DNA of 64,000 nt from Argyresthia goedartella (GCA_949825045.1 OX463820.1:6522501-6586500), one strand, 5' to 3'. Numbered from the stretch's first letter, positions 32,618 to 44,892 are shown. Notes: generated from the sequence alone by a model not told the origin. A program made the numbers and translations.

Positions 32618-32656
32618 AAGACTTATACAGAAGTCTTTTGGATTGCTTCATTGATG
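32599..32656. repeat. Perfect 26-bp inverted duplication, 6-nt spacer
   Basis: Arms start CATCAATGAAGCAATCC. Immediately next to it, 32660-32685 is a second one with 11-bp arms (GCTTTACATAC) and a 4-nt spacer. Confidence 0.9.
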
Positions 32657-32689
32657 CTTGCTTTACATACAAGGGTATGTAAAGCATGT

Positions 32690-34191
32690 ATGTAAGTATA
32701 TTACGTTACGAGGCACCCTATACCAGAAAAATCCGAACAAATTTCCCTTTTTTATGGGTATGGAAAGCTAAAATTCCGTACTTGTATGGACAAATCCGTA
32801 CTATGGCATCCTGACTTTAACCAACTGTTAAGCGACATCTGTGGTTATTGCTATTACTAATTATTCAGTGACATCTATCGTTTAACATAAGCACTACTAT
32901 ACATTATATAGCTACCAGCGCTACCTGAGTATCATATCTTGAACTTATTTTTTATGATACGACTTAATTAAAAACACATTATTTTAACAGAAACTAAAGG
33001 TCTGTACTTCGAAATTGGGAATCTTTATAATGGTTCGTTTCCAACATTTTTCTTCTAAATTTGACACCCCTGGAACAGTTCAAACCAGTGCGCGAGCGTG
33101 AGTGCCATCCGCTTGACACGCGCGTCTGTTAATGCAAATAATGCAACAATGCAAGCAAGAAAAAATATATTATAACTGTTCAGTGGACGGTTGTTTAAAT
33201 TCAACATTAAACTATGAATTGGCGTTTTTTAAGCTAGCAGTGGTTTCGGAAAGTAGCCATCTGCCTGTATTTCGATGTTTCGTTTTAACGTTATATGTAT
33301 AGAACAGTTAGGTAGGTAGGTAAGGTCCCCGAATAATATATCTTAGATCGATTAAAATAAATAACAGTTGCCTATTTTTCAATCAGTATAACAAAATAAA
33401 TATTAACAAAATTTTTGTTAGGTAAATTCACGCCACCTTACTTACGTAAGTTGAAAACATGTTTTTTTTGTTTGTGTAGATATTGTGTTGTTTTTCGTTT
33501 TATTTGACAGGTGTAGGTCTAAAACGGGCAGAGCAATAGAAATTTTGTAATTCGGGTAGTCCGTTTAGAAGTTATCAGGGATTTTCAATAGTGAAAATTG
33601 ACAAACGTAAAATTGTTTAGGTATTTTTATGATCTGTAAACCTTTTGTATTGTAATAGTAGTGTAATGTTTTCATTCTTATCGTTTCATTCTTCATAATA
33701 AATCATACAACTTGATAGGAGCGCCAGTACCACGATAGTTTTTCGTGCATAAGCCGTAGTTGACAACCCTAGAGCGATCGCCGAGCGTAGCTATGAAAAG
33801 TGAAGTACATACATGTGGTTGACTTATGTACCTATTTATTTTGTGCTTTAGCCGTAACATATACACTAGATTTGGTATTCAAGGTAACTTTTAATTAGCT
33901 GACCACTTTTCAGGGAATGATAGTACCCATTAATACAAACAACTTTTTGTTATGAACTTATGTTCCTAAGTGATTTTTTTCTTGTAGGTACCCCATAAAA
34001 ACTGCGATCACCTATTCTGATGAATTAATTCAATTTAAGTTGAAACTGTTACAAGCTCCGACGCCACAACACGCTGTTGTCAAATGAAGTCTCCTTATTG
34101 GTCAATAACATGCACTTCAAACATTTTTTGTGTTTCGCATTCGTTAAAAACCTTGGCAGGCGGGCGGGCCAATCAACATCACAATGTCGTA
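32690..34191. other. Long non-coding stretch
   Basis: AT-rich with no conserved frame. One end of the palindromic MITE family (TTTTAATTAGCTGACCA) occurs at about 33890. Confidence 0.4.
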
Positions 34192-34681
34192 TACTCGGCG
34201 CCACGAATAAAGAGCTCTCGGAGAAACTGGCGGGGATTACTGCGCATGTGTACAGTCGCGGCATAATTCCGAAGTGCGTTTTTAGGGTTAGTGTGAAGGA
34301 ATGAGTGTTCAGGACTTTCTTCACTTCTATTTTTTCTCTGTTTGATATTTTGTTGATTGGGATATTAGCCGATGTAAATAATGGACTTTGTGTCAAATAA
34401 ACTATAGGTACTCTCTATTGACAACATTTGTTAACGTCAAGGTTGAAACCTATATATAAATAACCCCCTAGCATAGAATGCCCCTAGTCACTAGGGCCTA
34501 GTGAATATAGATACTTGTAGTAATAGTCCTGCACACTCTTTTCTTCCCGCTGACTAATAATTTGTAATTCGACCGGGGCGAAAGATAACGTTGGGTAATA
34601 TTGTATGCGACTGTACTCAAGAAGCTTCGAGACGTGCTTTCGGTGCGGGCATCGGGAAGCGACTGATCAACGAATCAGGTG

Positions 34682-35835
34682 CAGTGTTGCCGTTCTACAA
34701 AATTTTAAATCGCTAGATATTCTGAAAAATTCCGCTAGATATGCGATAAAACCTTTTCTGAAAATCCGCTAGATGTCCCTAGATTTTATCTGTTATATAA
34801 ACCGCGGTTGCCTAAGTCTAATCTAGTTTTATACTTTTGTAATTCATGAAAAACACCTTTTATTACACTAAAATGAATAAATAAATAATAATCTAACAAA
34901 ACTATTATTATTATTACTATTATAATGAATAGGCAAAATAAATGAAACATGTTTATAAAAAAATCCAGTAACAAATAAAACACCTAATCCTTAAACAGTT
35001 GAATATTTAGGTAAGCATTAATTAGTTTACAAAAAAACTGGATAATTAGCTAGGTACTTATACCTAAAATTCAAAATCAAGGAAGAAGTCATCTGGGTGT
35101 TCAATTATAATGTCAGCGGAAGATGAAGCCTCTCCAAGGTCTCCGGTTGCGTTTGATCTTCGTTTAGCAACTTCGTTAACAACTTCGTCCGGAAGATCAT
35201 ATGTAGAACAATTTTTGTTTTTAATTCTGAGTTCATTTCTGATTAGAAGAATATAATTTAGAGTTTTGTCAGAAAGTGTATTGTGAAGTTTGTTTTTCAC
35301 AATATTCGTAGAGCTAAACACTCTTTCCACTTCTGCGTTTGAATGTGGCAATGATAATATAGCGATAGCGAAATCACGTAAATCCTGAAAGGTATTTATT
35401 CCTACTGCATTTTTATATGCAGCCACTTTAGCCCAAAAGCTAATAGGATCTCCATTAAGCGGACTCCAATCGACAAAGTGAATAATTTGCCATTGCTGCA
35501 AAATTTTGTCTATTTTTTCTTCGGAAATTCCCATTTCCTTTGCAAGATCTAATATTGATGTGTTTTTCGATTGTTTTAGTGCCCCTTCCTCGCTCAATGG
35601 ATCCATTTTTTCTAGGGCTTCATAGTTAGTCGGAAGCCGTTTTTGTATTTCTTCTCCTAATTTCACATTAAAATAAATAAATCGTGATATTTCTGAAAAA
35701 AGTCGCCTAGTCTACGGTTCAAAAGACGCTAAAAGTCGCTAAATATTTATTTGTCGCTGAAACGAAAAAAAAAACCGCTAAACAGTCACGAAATCCCCTA
35801 GATCTAGCGACAAAGTAGCCAGAACGGCAACACTG
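34682..35835 (-). mobile_element. hAT element nested in the MITE
   Basis: 1154 bp. TIRs CAGTGTTGCCGTTCT and complement, 8-bp target duplication ATCAGGTG exact on both sides (34674-34681, 35836-35843). Carries only the C-terminal part of a transposase. Confidence 0.93.
35064..35666 (-). pseudogene. hAT transposase, C-terminal dimerisation domain
   Basis: 200 codons with no internal stop. The hallmark LPHSNAEVERVFSSTNIVKN followed by KLHNTLSDKTLNYILLIRNE is the hATC dimerisation domain near residues 105-150. The BED finger and most of the RNase-H-like catalytic core are missing, so the element is a deletion derivative. The tail ends in an acidic DDFFLDFEF. Confidence 0.88.
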
Positions 35836-35952
35836 ATCAGGTGCCGGCGCTGACTACCGCCCCCGTCGCTCCTCACTTCCCCGCGCCAAACACTTGTGAA
35901 AAGTGACTACTGCGCATTCAAGGACAAAGCTCTTTAGTCGTGGCGCCCGGTA

Positions 35953-36932
35953 TAACTTGAGTTTACACTCACACACCGGCGCGCGCGCGTGGTTTTCGGC
36001 TGCTTCGGCTGCACTCGCTGAGTCGGTAATTCTATCAACAATCGATAATAAAAATAGTTTCTAAACTCAAATCAGATAAGAAGCGATAACAAAACGTACA
36101 ATTGGACAATTGAAGACTAAAATGGCTTCGGTCGGCCGCACTCGCTGTGTCGTCAATTCTATCAAACGATCGGCAGTGGAGCAGCGCGGCGCTGACCTCT
36201 GCTGCTGCCGTCGTCTTCTGCTTCCCGTCTGTTTGTCCCATACCCCTACCAATACCTACAACAAAGACATCTACGAACGATTTCTACTACACTACAGTTC
36301 CTGGCTGAAACATTGATATCAGGCTCACCTACCTACCTATTAACCCGGAGAAGTCATCTTCTAGACTAGGTACTGCAAAAGGTCGAGTTATCCAATATTA
36401 TCCAATAAATTATTAATATCCAATATTAAGAGGCAGAGCGCAACTCTTTATTATGTATGACGTACGAAATAGGCACCGGTAGCACCGGTAGGAACAAAGT
36501 AATTGTTCAGTTATTTGAGCATGTAGGCAGGTAGGGACTTATTTCTTGTGAATCAAAAAGCCCTATCTAGGAAGGTATGAGTACGTCGGTACATAATTGT
36601 TCTAATGTTCTAACCCTAAATTCCTAACACATAATTTGGTACCTACTTACCGACTTAGGTATCGACTATACTGAACTTACCTAGGTATAACCATTTACCA
36701 ACTTATAATTTGATACAAACTCAACTTTTCACACGCGCAAACGACGTTTGTCGGCGGCGGCGGCATTGTGTACGCGATAATAAAAACTGAAAGCCCGCAT
36801 GCACAACCAACAACTCAAAGTTTGACGTACACTCAGTAATGCTGTCACTGTCTCTCGCTCGAGATACGACAGCAACAGAATAACATTTAAGCGGCACTTC
36901 ATTTGAGCAGCAGTATGTGTATTCGGCCTTAC
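35953..36932. other. Non-coding, GC-richer at start
   Basis: A GCGCGCGC tract at about 35980 and a diverged pair GCACTCGCTGAGTCGGTAAT (36011) / GCACTCGCTGTGTCGTCAAT (36137). No gene recognised. Confidence 0.35.
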
Positions 36933-37164
36933 CCACAGATATCTCAACATAGGAGATAGGGCGTTCAGCCTATTTTGTATGCAAACCGATTGTCGCAAGC
37001 TGAATTCACGCACACAACGTATCATTAAATAAACACAACGAACACGCACACATAATAACCACTTACACATTTATCTCTACTCTCGTATTGGTAAACACAG
37101 GCAATGCAGTTACGTGGCTATATACGTGCGCATGAGGCGCACATTGTTTCATAAAGCACGCACG
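36933..37164. repeat. Direct repeat P, copy 1
   Basis: About 232 bp, very similar to 44893-45124 in the same orientation (ACAGATATCTCAACATAGGA at the start, CATAAAGCACGCAC at the end). A hairpin with arms AAGCACGCA/TGCGTGCTT follows at the end of this copy only. Confidence 0.85.
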
Positions 37165-38914
37165 CAGCACGCCGCTGTGCGTGCTTCATGGACATTAAAT
37201 TTATTTCCTGTCTCTCTCGCTAGTAGGTAACGCTAATGAGTATGAGAGAGACGGAATCTGGATGCGACTTAATAGCATTACTTCCTCGCAATATTTCGTT
37301 AATCGTGTTGTTTTATTGAAGATATATTGTATTTTCAGTATATACCTGTGAAATCTTATACCCTTGTTATGGAAATTTGTCGAATCACTGCGATTTTCAC
37401 ATAGGACAACTGCACAGGCCGGCATTATAGAAAATAAAGCTAATTGTTGTCAGTTTTCTAAGGCGATCGGCGCGTGCACTCGGATTCTCGCTGAGAGCAA
37501 ATGAATGTATGTACTGTATGCACACTGGGCATACAACACGGTCAGCCGTTACGCGGCGGCTTGCAATCTCTCTAATATTCAATGCTCTGTGGCCTTACCT
37601 ACCTCCCTAAGAAGTAAAAGATACAGCAAACAAAAAATAACGTCACGCCTTTTCCCATACGGGGTGGCAGAGGCACATTAATACTTTAACCAACGGTTAA
37701 TACAACATTAATACTTTAGCCAGATATTCCATGCTTTTTCCATTTTGGGTCAGTGTCGATAAGAGGGTGGAACGGGGGCTAGCCCATCGCTGCACGCAAC
37801 TATGGAAATACTTAAGTACTTACCTACCTAATTACTAAATTGAAAATGTTAGAAGTTCAGGCATTTTAATTTCCTAGATATAATCAGTTACTTATCCAGT
37901 AAAACAAAACACTCAATTCTAACCCAATCGTTTATTTAATATTTACAGAGATGACAGATTACATGCCTACTACAATACAGAGATAGACATTACAATTTAC
38001 AGCTATGCTACCCACAACGATAAATAATACGGTAGATACAATTGTTCAGTCACACTACACACCTTCCTAGTCACTTGTCACTTGACATTATCACTTAGTT
38101 TTAGCAGTCTTTAGACTACCCATAATGATATAGGTAGATAGATACCTACTATTCACTCACATCCACATTTCTTCAACTGAGCTGTCCGTCGTTAACGAGT
38201 TTGAGCTATGTAGTGCTGCTTAGTGCACTTTCAATACATATCAGCTGTCACGAAGTAGGTAGATATACTGATAGGCTTCAGGCCCCTCGGTAGGTAAACG
38301 TACTGCTGGCACAGTGGTCACTGAAGTCATCTGCAGTCACGATGTCAGGTATAAATACTTGGTTAAAACCAGCAACCAAGGCTATCATAAGTTAGCGTGT
38401 TGGTAACTTTGTTCGTTCGGAAGACGTTTGTTATTCGTCGGATATTGGCCTGCTTTGTTAGCTACGATGGTAGGGCAACAACCCAACAGCTCTTCTTCAG
38501 ATTTTCATAGGGAAGTGAGTGATGTCTTCATGAAGCCGAAGGCGCTGATCGCTGGGTAGGTGCTAGATACCTAAGACAGGAAGGGATCTCGCTAGAACAC
38601 AGCATGCTGTTTGGTTTCGCTTCTTTATGATTAGATATTTGACAGATTGACTTTGTGGATTGAGCACTCTATATCAACGTAGGAACAGTTTATTGAACTG
38701 GTTTTTGGACGAAACTAAGACCCGCACCTACCCGCGCGCTGTGACTACTGCGCGCACGTTCAATGCTTCCGGGGCGCATACAACCTCGCTAATTCCCTTG
38801 CGCCATCGCTTGAATGTTATCCCGATAAGCAAACAACCCTTTCAACCCTACAAATCTACGTACTTGTGTGCATTTTGGTGACGTGCATAGTGCATTTGAG
38901 GACTGGACTCTTTA
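37165..38914. other. Non-coding, possible solo LTR
   Basis: A TATAAATA at about 38350 and TGGTGACGTGC at about 38876, which resembles a primer-binding site, hint at an old LTR element just before the Harbinger left end. No coding frame recognised. Confidence 0.3.
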
Positions 38915-39138
38915 AGGCCCATTCACAACAGAGCGGATCCTTTACCCGTGGCGGTAGCGGTATCCTGATGGGTATGCGAATACCGCGGTGTTCACAACAC
39001 AGCGGTATCCGCTACCCATGCCGGTAGCGATACCGCTGTGTGCCGTGCAGAGCGCTCGTCTTTGTTCGTGTTGTGTCGTCGCCGTCGCCATCTTGTGTGC
39101 TGCATTTTGTATAACATGATTTGAGTACAATTACTGCA

Positions 39139-42100
39139 ATGGACGCTATCAATGAAGAAGAAGAAGAAGCATTGCTTTTAATAGCATTACTTGAGGATGA
39201 AAGAAGGTATGTGATTCTATCCTATTATAGATAATAGTTTCTATGTGTTATAGCAAGCGGCAAGGCTTAGACTGACATTAAATGAATCTGACAGGGGAAA
39301 TCATAAGCTAAACGCACTCTGGTATCAAGTTATAGCTAGAGAGCGTTCAGCTTACGAGTTCCCCTGTCAGATGTTATTTTGATGTCACTTTTGTTCGGGC
39401 TCATCTCACGTTATTAATTGCTGCTTCTTTGCTAGAGGCACCTAAATTATTAATGAATTGACTTTATAAATCTTTTCTCTTCGACAGGGCAAGAATTTGG
39501 ATCCATGACATTTGTAGAGACCGTGAAATCTACGGGAAATTTCACACGCTTTACCCACAGCTACGACAGGATGAAAGTCGATTTTTTGGTGAATTTCGAA
39601 TGGATACGGAAACGTTTGATGAATTATTAAATCTGATCAAGCCAGACATAACAAAGTCAACTGCGTTTCGACGTCCAATTGGCCCGGAGGAAAGACTAGC
39701 TATAACTTTAAGGTAGGTAACACATAATAAAACCGACTCCTAAACTGAAGTAACACTGAAGTAAACTAACACTAAAAAGAATGAAATCATTTGTCATAAT
39801 TAAAAAATAATAATACGAGTCAAATTGAGTACCTCCTCCTTTTTTGAAGTCGGTTAAAAAGAAAAACATTATTTTCACATTGTTTATTTGAAACAGGAAA
39901 AAACATAAATTTTGATGGGTAGGTACTTAGTTAACTGAGCACGTACGATAATAAGGCTATATAATATTCATTTGATAATATCATCGATCTGGCTTTCAAA
40001 ATCAATATCATCCAGATCCACGTATGGGGTTGATGATTGTTGAGAACGAATGTTTTGTCCTGTGTTACTAGATGTTCCTGATACGCTTGATTGTGTATAT
40101 CCATCCAGATCCTCGTATGCGGTCGATGATTGTTGAGAGCGAATGTTTTGTCTTGTGTTCCTTAGTGTTCTATTGTCCTTAGATGTTCCTGGTACACTTG
40201 ATTGTGTATATCCATCCAGATCCTCGTATGCGGTCGATGATTGTTGAGAGCGAATGTTTTGTCTTGTGTTCCTTAGTGTTCTATTGTCCTTAGATGTTCC
40301 TGGCACTTGATTGTGTATATCCATCCAGATCCTCGTATGCGGTCGATGATTGTTGAGAGCGAATGTTTTGTCCTGTGTTACTAGATGTTCCTGGTACGCT
40401 ACGAGATTGTGTATAAGGGTGTTCTTGCACTTCTTTCTCTCCGACGTCTAAAAGATCGGAGGATAGATTGTTATAGTAAGACCTCGCTGTAGTACGATCA
40501 GAGGTTAATGAAGTTCCTTGTATATAACTGCGTTCCTCTTGCTCTTCTAATTCCGCTTCCATTATAATCTGGGATATTTTCATTTTTGTCAATATTTTTC
40601 GCTTTTCGGAAAAATTATTCATCGTCTTCGCATAACCAAGCATAACATATTCTGTTGGTGTCATTGTGTTTGCGTTTTTTGCAGATAAATAATTTATTAC
40701 TTTATCAACTCCACGTTCACCGTCGTCGCTGGGATTAATCCTTTTTCTAGATACTCTTGAGGAATGATCAGTTGATGTTGTATGTTCGGAACTAGAATCA
40801 AAAGTGTCAGGGGTATTTTGAGTTTCGCTTTCATTATCCGGTGTGACATTAGTATCAGTCGGAGCAAAGCCTATATGGTCTCTTAAAAACTCCATACTTG
40901 ATGCCCATTGCCATTTTCTGTAGCGGTCATAAGATGTTGTGTTAGCCGCACTTTGTCCTGTAGTTGTTTTTAAGCTTTTTAAATGTTTACTGTAGGAATC
41001 TCTTAGGTTTTTCCATTTATTTCTTGCAGATTCACCTGCAACAATCGCAAAATCCTTTATTAATGTGCTTGTGTAATAAAAAAATGTATAATGTGCTTGT
41101 AGTTTAAGTGTCAATTGTCAAATAAACGATAGCGATAGATTGTCATTTTGTTTGGAAAAAGTCGGGAGTCGAGTGATACTACCGAATTTTTTCATACAAA
41201 ATGACAATCTATCACTATCAAAACTGATATAGGTACGTCTGGACATACGGGCCGACAGTAAATATCAAAATGTATGAAAATATAAGTATATTTCAAAATG
41301 TATTAATATAAAAATATATTTCATACATTTTGTTGAGAAGCGTTGGTGGTCTAGCGGTTAGTGCGCTTGAATTTCGAGTCGAGAAGCCCGGGTTCGAGAC
41401 CGCGCCAGCGGCCGCTTTACCACCAACGTATCCTCTTCTAAGCCGGGTAGTATACTACTCTCTTTTTGCATTGTAATATTTTTGTTACAGTTATCTATCG
41501 ACGGGAGATTCTTTTAAATCAATTGGAAACAGCTATAGAGTCGGATATTCTACAGTAGGAGAAATCATAGAAGAAGTTTGTGAGGTAGTCTGGAAGAGAT
41601 TACAACCAATATACATGAAGCATCCCACCGAAGATATGTGGAAACTGACATCGGAAGAGTTTTATGAATTATGGCAATTTCCAAATTGTATTGGTAGCAT
41701 AGGTGGAAAGCACGTTACTATAGTTTGTCCTCGTAATTCTGGTAGTAATTATTTTTGCTACCTAAAGAAATTTTCCTTAGTACTTCTGGCAATAGTTGGG
41801 CCGCAATATAATTATTTATGCATCGACGTTGGCGGCTACGGTAAAAATAGTGACGGTGGTATATTCGAAAACTCCGTCATGGGTCGCAAGATCTGTAATG
41901 GAACAATGGCCATACCACAGGGCAAACCCTTGCCGGGGTACAACGTTCATACTTCACATGTTTTAATAGGAGATGAGGCGTTCGCTTTAAATACATTTAT
42001 GATGAAACCCTTTAATCAGAGAGAATCTTTAAGAGACAGACGCAAAGAAAGATATAATAAGCGTTTATGTCGTGCTCGACGTGTTGTAGAAAATGCATTC

Positions 42101-42370
42101 GGTATAATGGCTCAAAAATGGAGAATATTTTTACGGCCCATTCCATTGAAAGTGTCTAAATCTGTGAAGGTTGTAAAGGCAGCATGCATACTACATAATT
42201 TCTTGCGATCGAAAACATGTACTACGCAATATTTGACAAAACTGTATCATACTAACATCCTAGATAATCATCATAATAATATAAATGTAAACAGAAACAA
42301 TCATATTGTAAACAGAGAAACAGGCCAAAACGTGCGGGAAAATTTTGTGGATTTTTTTAATCGCGTCTAA
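39139..42370 (+). CDS. Harbinger transposase (HARBI1-like), three exons, first Asp lost
   Basis: Exons 39139-39206, 39488-39712 and 41491-42370 join in frame (donors GTATGT and GTAGGT; acceptors TCGACAG and GTTACAG) to 390 residues. Exon 2 reads FHTLYPQLRQDESRFFGEFR and RRPIGPEERLAITL, the HARBI1 N-terminal region. Exon 3 holds the DDE_4 domain: GSIGGKHVTI, CIDVGGYGKNSDGGIFENS, GDEAF, and RARRVVENAFGIMAQKWRI. In the family the first block reads G-x-I-D-G-K-H; here the Asp is Gly (codon GGT at 41702-41704), so cleavage is probably lost, while the second Asp and the Glu remain. No stop or frameshift otherwise. Confidence 0.85.
40030..40410. repeat. Coding tandem repeat in the MADF gene
   Basis: About three to four units of roughly 111 bp sharing TCCATCCAGATCCTCGTATG and GATTGTTGAGAGCGAATGTT. 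Confidence 0.9.
41337..41420 (+). repeat. tRNA-derived sequence (SINE head or tRNA relic)
   Basis: TGGTCTAGCGGTTAGTGCGC is a D-arm/A-box match and CCCGGGTTCGAGACC a B-box/T-arm match, at tRNA spacing. The T stem and acceptor do not pair well, so it is not a sound tRNA gene. Lies in intron 2 of the Harbinger transposase. Confidence 0.55.
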
Positions 42371-42377
42371 TTACCAG

Positions 42378-42514
42378 AATCGGTATTCAGTAACGCGTTT
42401 CGGTAGCTAACGAATGTCGGTATTTCCGAATTCAAACACAGATTAATAATAAATATATGGATTCGGTAATATCGACATTCGTTAGCTACCGAAACACGTC
42501 AGTGAATACCGGTG
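42378..42514. mobile_element. Short TIR MITE inside the Harbinger
   Basis: Ends TCGGTATTCAGTAACGCGTT and complement; internal mirrored GCTAACGAATGTCGGTAT. Placed just after the transposase stop. Family relative of 42604-43697. Confidence 0.75.
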
Positions 42515-42603
42515 CTGGCAACGACGACGACGCGACCGACGACGACGCGACGACTTGACATGGCGGAGTGAATAAATTTTGGTAGTTACATAGCACTGCA
42601 GCA

Positions 42604-43697
42604 CCGGTATTCACTAACGCGTTTCGGTAGCTTGCGAATGTCGATATTACCGAATCCATATATCTAATATCTTTAAACGAGCAATTCTTGTATATACTTA
42701 TATAAATATATATTCTGGATCTCGGAAACGGCTCCAACGATTTTCATGAAATTTACAGATTAGGTGGATTTCGGCCCAAGGAATCGATTTATCAAGGTTC
42801 CAGGTCCGAAAAAAGCTCGGTTTATTTGGAAAACCGTATTTGAAAATATGGTTTTACTACTCATCAATAGATGGCGTTATTTAGCGACTTACCGATATGG
42901 TTTTACTATAGTAGCGACTCGCCGATATGGTTTTACTACTCATCAATAGATGGCGAAAGTAGTATTTTCTGCGGTATTACCTACACTCGTGATTTTATAC
43001 AGGGTGTAACAGAAGGGTGTAGTCATATTTTAGGGGGTTGTTAGGGAGACCATTCTGAGCAACTTTTACTATGAAACTAATTTGATCAGAGCAACTTTAT
43101 TTTTCATTGCTCCATACGTTTTGGTCCGGGCGGTCAGCTGATTTGTAGAGTTGTGAAAATTAAAGTTGCTCTGATCAAATCGGTTTCATAGTAAAAGTTG
43201 CTCAGAATGATGTCCCTAACAACCCCCTAAAATATGACTACACCTTTCTGTTACACCCTGTAGTTATTTTATTATTATGTCGGAAAGTTCGAAGAACATT
43301 ATTCAATGCATATTAAATATAACTTTCATAAAACACGTCCGTTCGTCTCAATTCGAAAGTTTTATTTCTTTAAACGAGCAATTCTTTCTTGTATATGAAA
43401 CGGCTCCAACGATTTTCATGAAAGTTACACAGATTATTACTCATCAATAGATGGCGTTAGTTGGCGACTAATGTCCGTCCGTGTCAATTATGGCTACTAC
43501 TCCTCAATAGATGGCGAAAGTCGTATTTTTTCCGCGGAACAGTATTGCCAACGTAGGCGATTTTCCAAAAAACACGTTCTACCAAAAACAAAAAACCGAG
43601 CATAGCTCGGTCAACCAGGTACTTTATTATTAATCTGTGTTTGAATTCGGAAATACCGACATTCGTTAGCTACCGAAACGCGTTAGTGAATACCGGA
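42604..43697. mobile_element. Long relative of the same TIR family
   Basis: Ends CCGGTATTCACTAACGCGTT (left) and complement (right, to about 43697). The interior has four scattered CTCATCAATAGATGGCG-type copies and carries the fold-back MITE at 42998-43262. Confidence 0.75.
42998..43262. mobile_element. Fold-back MITE with about 100-bp TIRs
   Basis: Ends TACAGGGTGTAACAGAAGG and complement; the arms match over about 100 bp with few changes (AGTAAAAGTTGCTCAGAATG-type inner part). Confidence 0.9.
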
Positions 43698-44296
43698 CCA
43701 GGAAACATCCGACCCCTACATAGTAATTACATTTAAAATTAAATTGGCGCATTACATGCTAAGTAAAACAAATATTACATAATATTATAATATAATAAAA
43801 AATTAAACTCACCATCTGTTTTTAGTTGTCCTCCAATTTCTTCCCATAATTTATTTTTCAAAAACGTATTTTTGAATTCCGGGTTATCCATATCATAAAT
43901 AACTGGATGAGACTTGACTATCTCTATAATTTGAAGTGTACTTATGTGCTTTGACATTGCAGTAGATTAGTACCTAATTGCACTCGGAAATAATTTCGTA
44001 ATGCTCACGCGCAGCGAACAGAAAACGACCGCTTGACTGACTGGGCGGGGCGGAAGTGAGAAAGAGCGAGCGAGCAGAGCAGGAGCGCGCGCGACGCGGG
44101 CGGTGGCGCTGAGGGGGGTTAAGGGGGGGGGAAACCAGTTTCGCCGCACATGCGGTACTTTTCGCGTACCGCTCGGGTACGAGGATCCGGTTTCGCGACA
44201 GCTGCGGTATTTCCATACAAAATACCCAGCGGGATACCGCTTGGGTATTACCGCTACCGCAACGGGTAAAGGATCCGCTCTGTTGTGAATGGGCCT

Positions 44297-44892
44297 ACGT
44301 GGAACTAACTACATAGCAGCGCCTTCTCGGGATCGCCACGTGTCGGTGACTAGTGGACTCTGGAGGCTCAGGTTAGTGGCTGTTCCTATGTTAACGGGGC
44401 TCATATGCATAAAGTCAATTGAATAAATAGTAGAAATTGTTGATTCGCAGAACTAGCTATATCACTGTTTATCACTCCAATATAGCTCTAATTATATTGG
44501 ACGCGTCATGCCAGGCTTGGCATACCTGCTTAACTTGGTACGATCCACTGTTGTTTTTATAGTCTGTCGGGGTGGCAAAGGTATGGGTTTATTTTTCGAA
44601 TAATTAAAATTTACACAACCTCCTTCACACCTTGGTTTATTTTTAAAATTGCTGACACATTTTTGTTTATAAATCTAATTCTTTGGTCCGTTTTATTAAA
44701 TTTATGTGAAAATATGCGCTCGCATGCAGCATTCGACACTGGCATACATAGCATATAGATATGCTGAAACTAGTTATATTTTTGTATTTAAACATGCCAT
44801 CACTGTTAGAAATTTTACCAGCTTCCACCCAAAACTGTTCACATGTGGGTGAGCCAGTTCTCGAAGATTGCAATAAACTGCATTTGTACTGG
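44297..44892. other. Non-coding flank of the Harbinger
   Basis: GC-richer at the start, then AT-rich. A stretch GGGGTGGCAAAGG at 44570 is related to pieces at 2843 and 37660. No gene. Confidence 0.35.

Larger units (their letters stand above)
34192..35952. mobile_element. TA-flanked MITE, copy 2, split by a hAT
   Basis: Same ends as the copy at 21775 (TACTCGGCGCCACG and GTGGCGCCCGGTA), TA on both sides. It lacks the short transposase-start segment that copies 1 and 3 have. Interrupted at 34682-35835. Confidence 0.85.
39968..43957 (-). pseudogene. Harbinger MADF-domain partner protein, frameshifted tail
   Basis: Exon 1 43813-43957 (MSKHISTLQIIEIVKSHPVI ... NKLWEEIGGQLKTDG) and exon 2 from 41035 leftward (GESARNKWKNLRDSYSKHLK) join at a GT-AG intron into one MADF domain (Myb/SANT-like, DNA-binding), residues about 8-75. 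A Ser/Thr-rich linker, an EYVMLGYAKTM segment and an Arg/Lys/Glu helix follow. The C-terminus consists of repeats of about 37 residues around NIRSQQSSTAYEDLDGYTQS. A 2-base deletion at about 40303 shifts the frame, ending the main ORF at 40290; the old tail DLDDIDFESQIDDIIK is read in the other frame to 39968. In Harbinger elements this partner brings the transposase to DNA. Confidence 0.75.
38915..44296 (+). mobile_element. PIF/Harbinger transposon, full length, two genes
   Basis: 5382 bp with about 47-bp TIRs (AGGCCCATTCACAACAGAGC at 38915; complement ending 44296) and subterminal GCGGTATCC-type motifs. It encodes a spliced DDE_4 transposase reading rightward and a MADF protein reading leftward, each starting near one TIR, the usual two-protein plan of Harbinger elements. 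Later MITEs and a tRNA-like piece are inserted inside. No 3-bp target duplication is evident. Confidence 0.9.

Noticed and set aside
36110..36316. Plus-strand ORF near 36.1 kb as a coding exon
   Set aside because: Short, Cys/Arg-rich through GC-rich sequence, no conserved motif or convincing splice signals.
41337..41420. tRNA gene
   Set aside because: D- and T-arm motifs are present, but the T stem and acceptor do not pair, and it lies among repeats.
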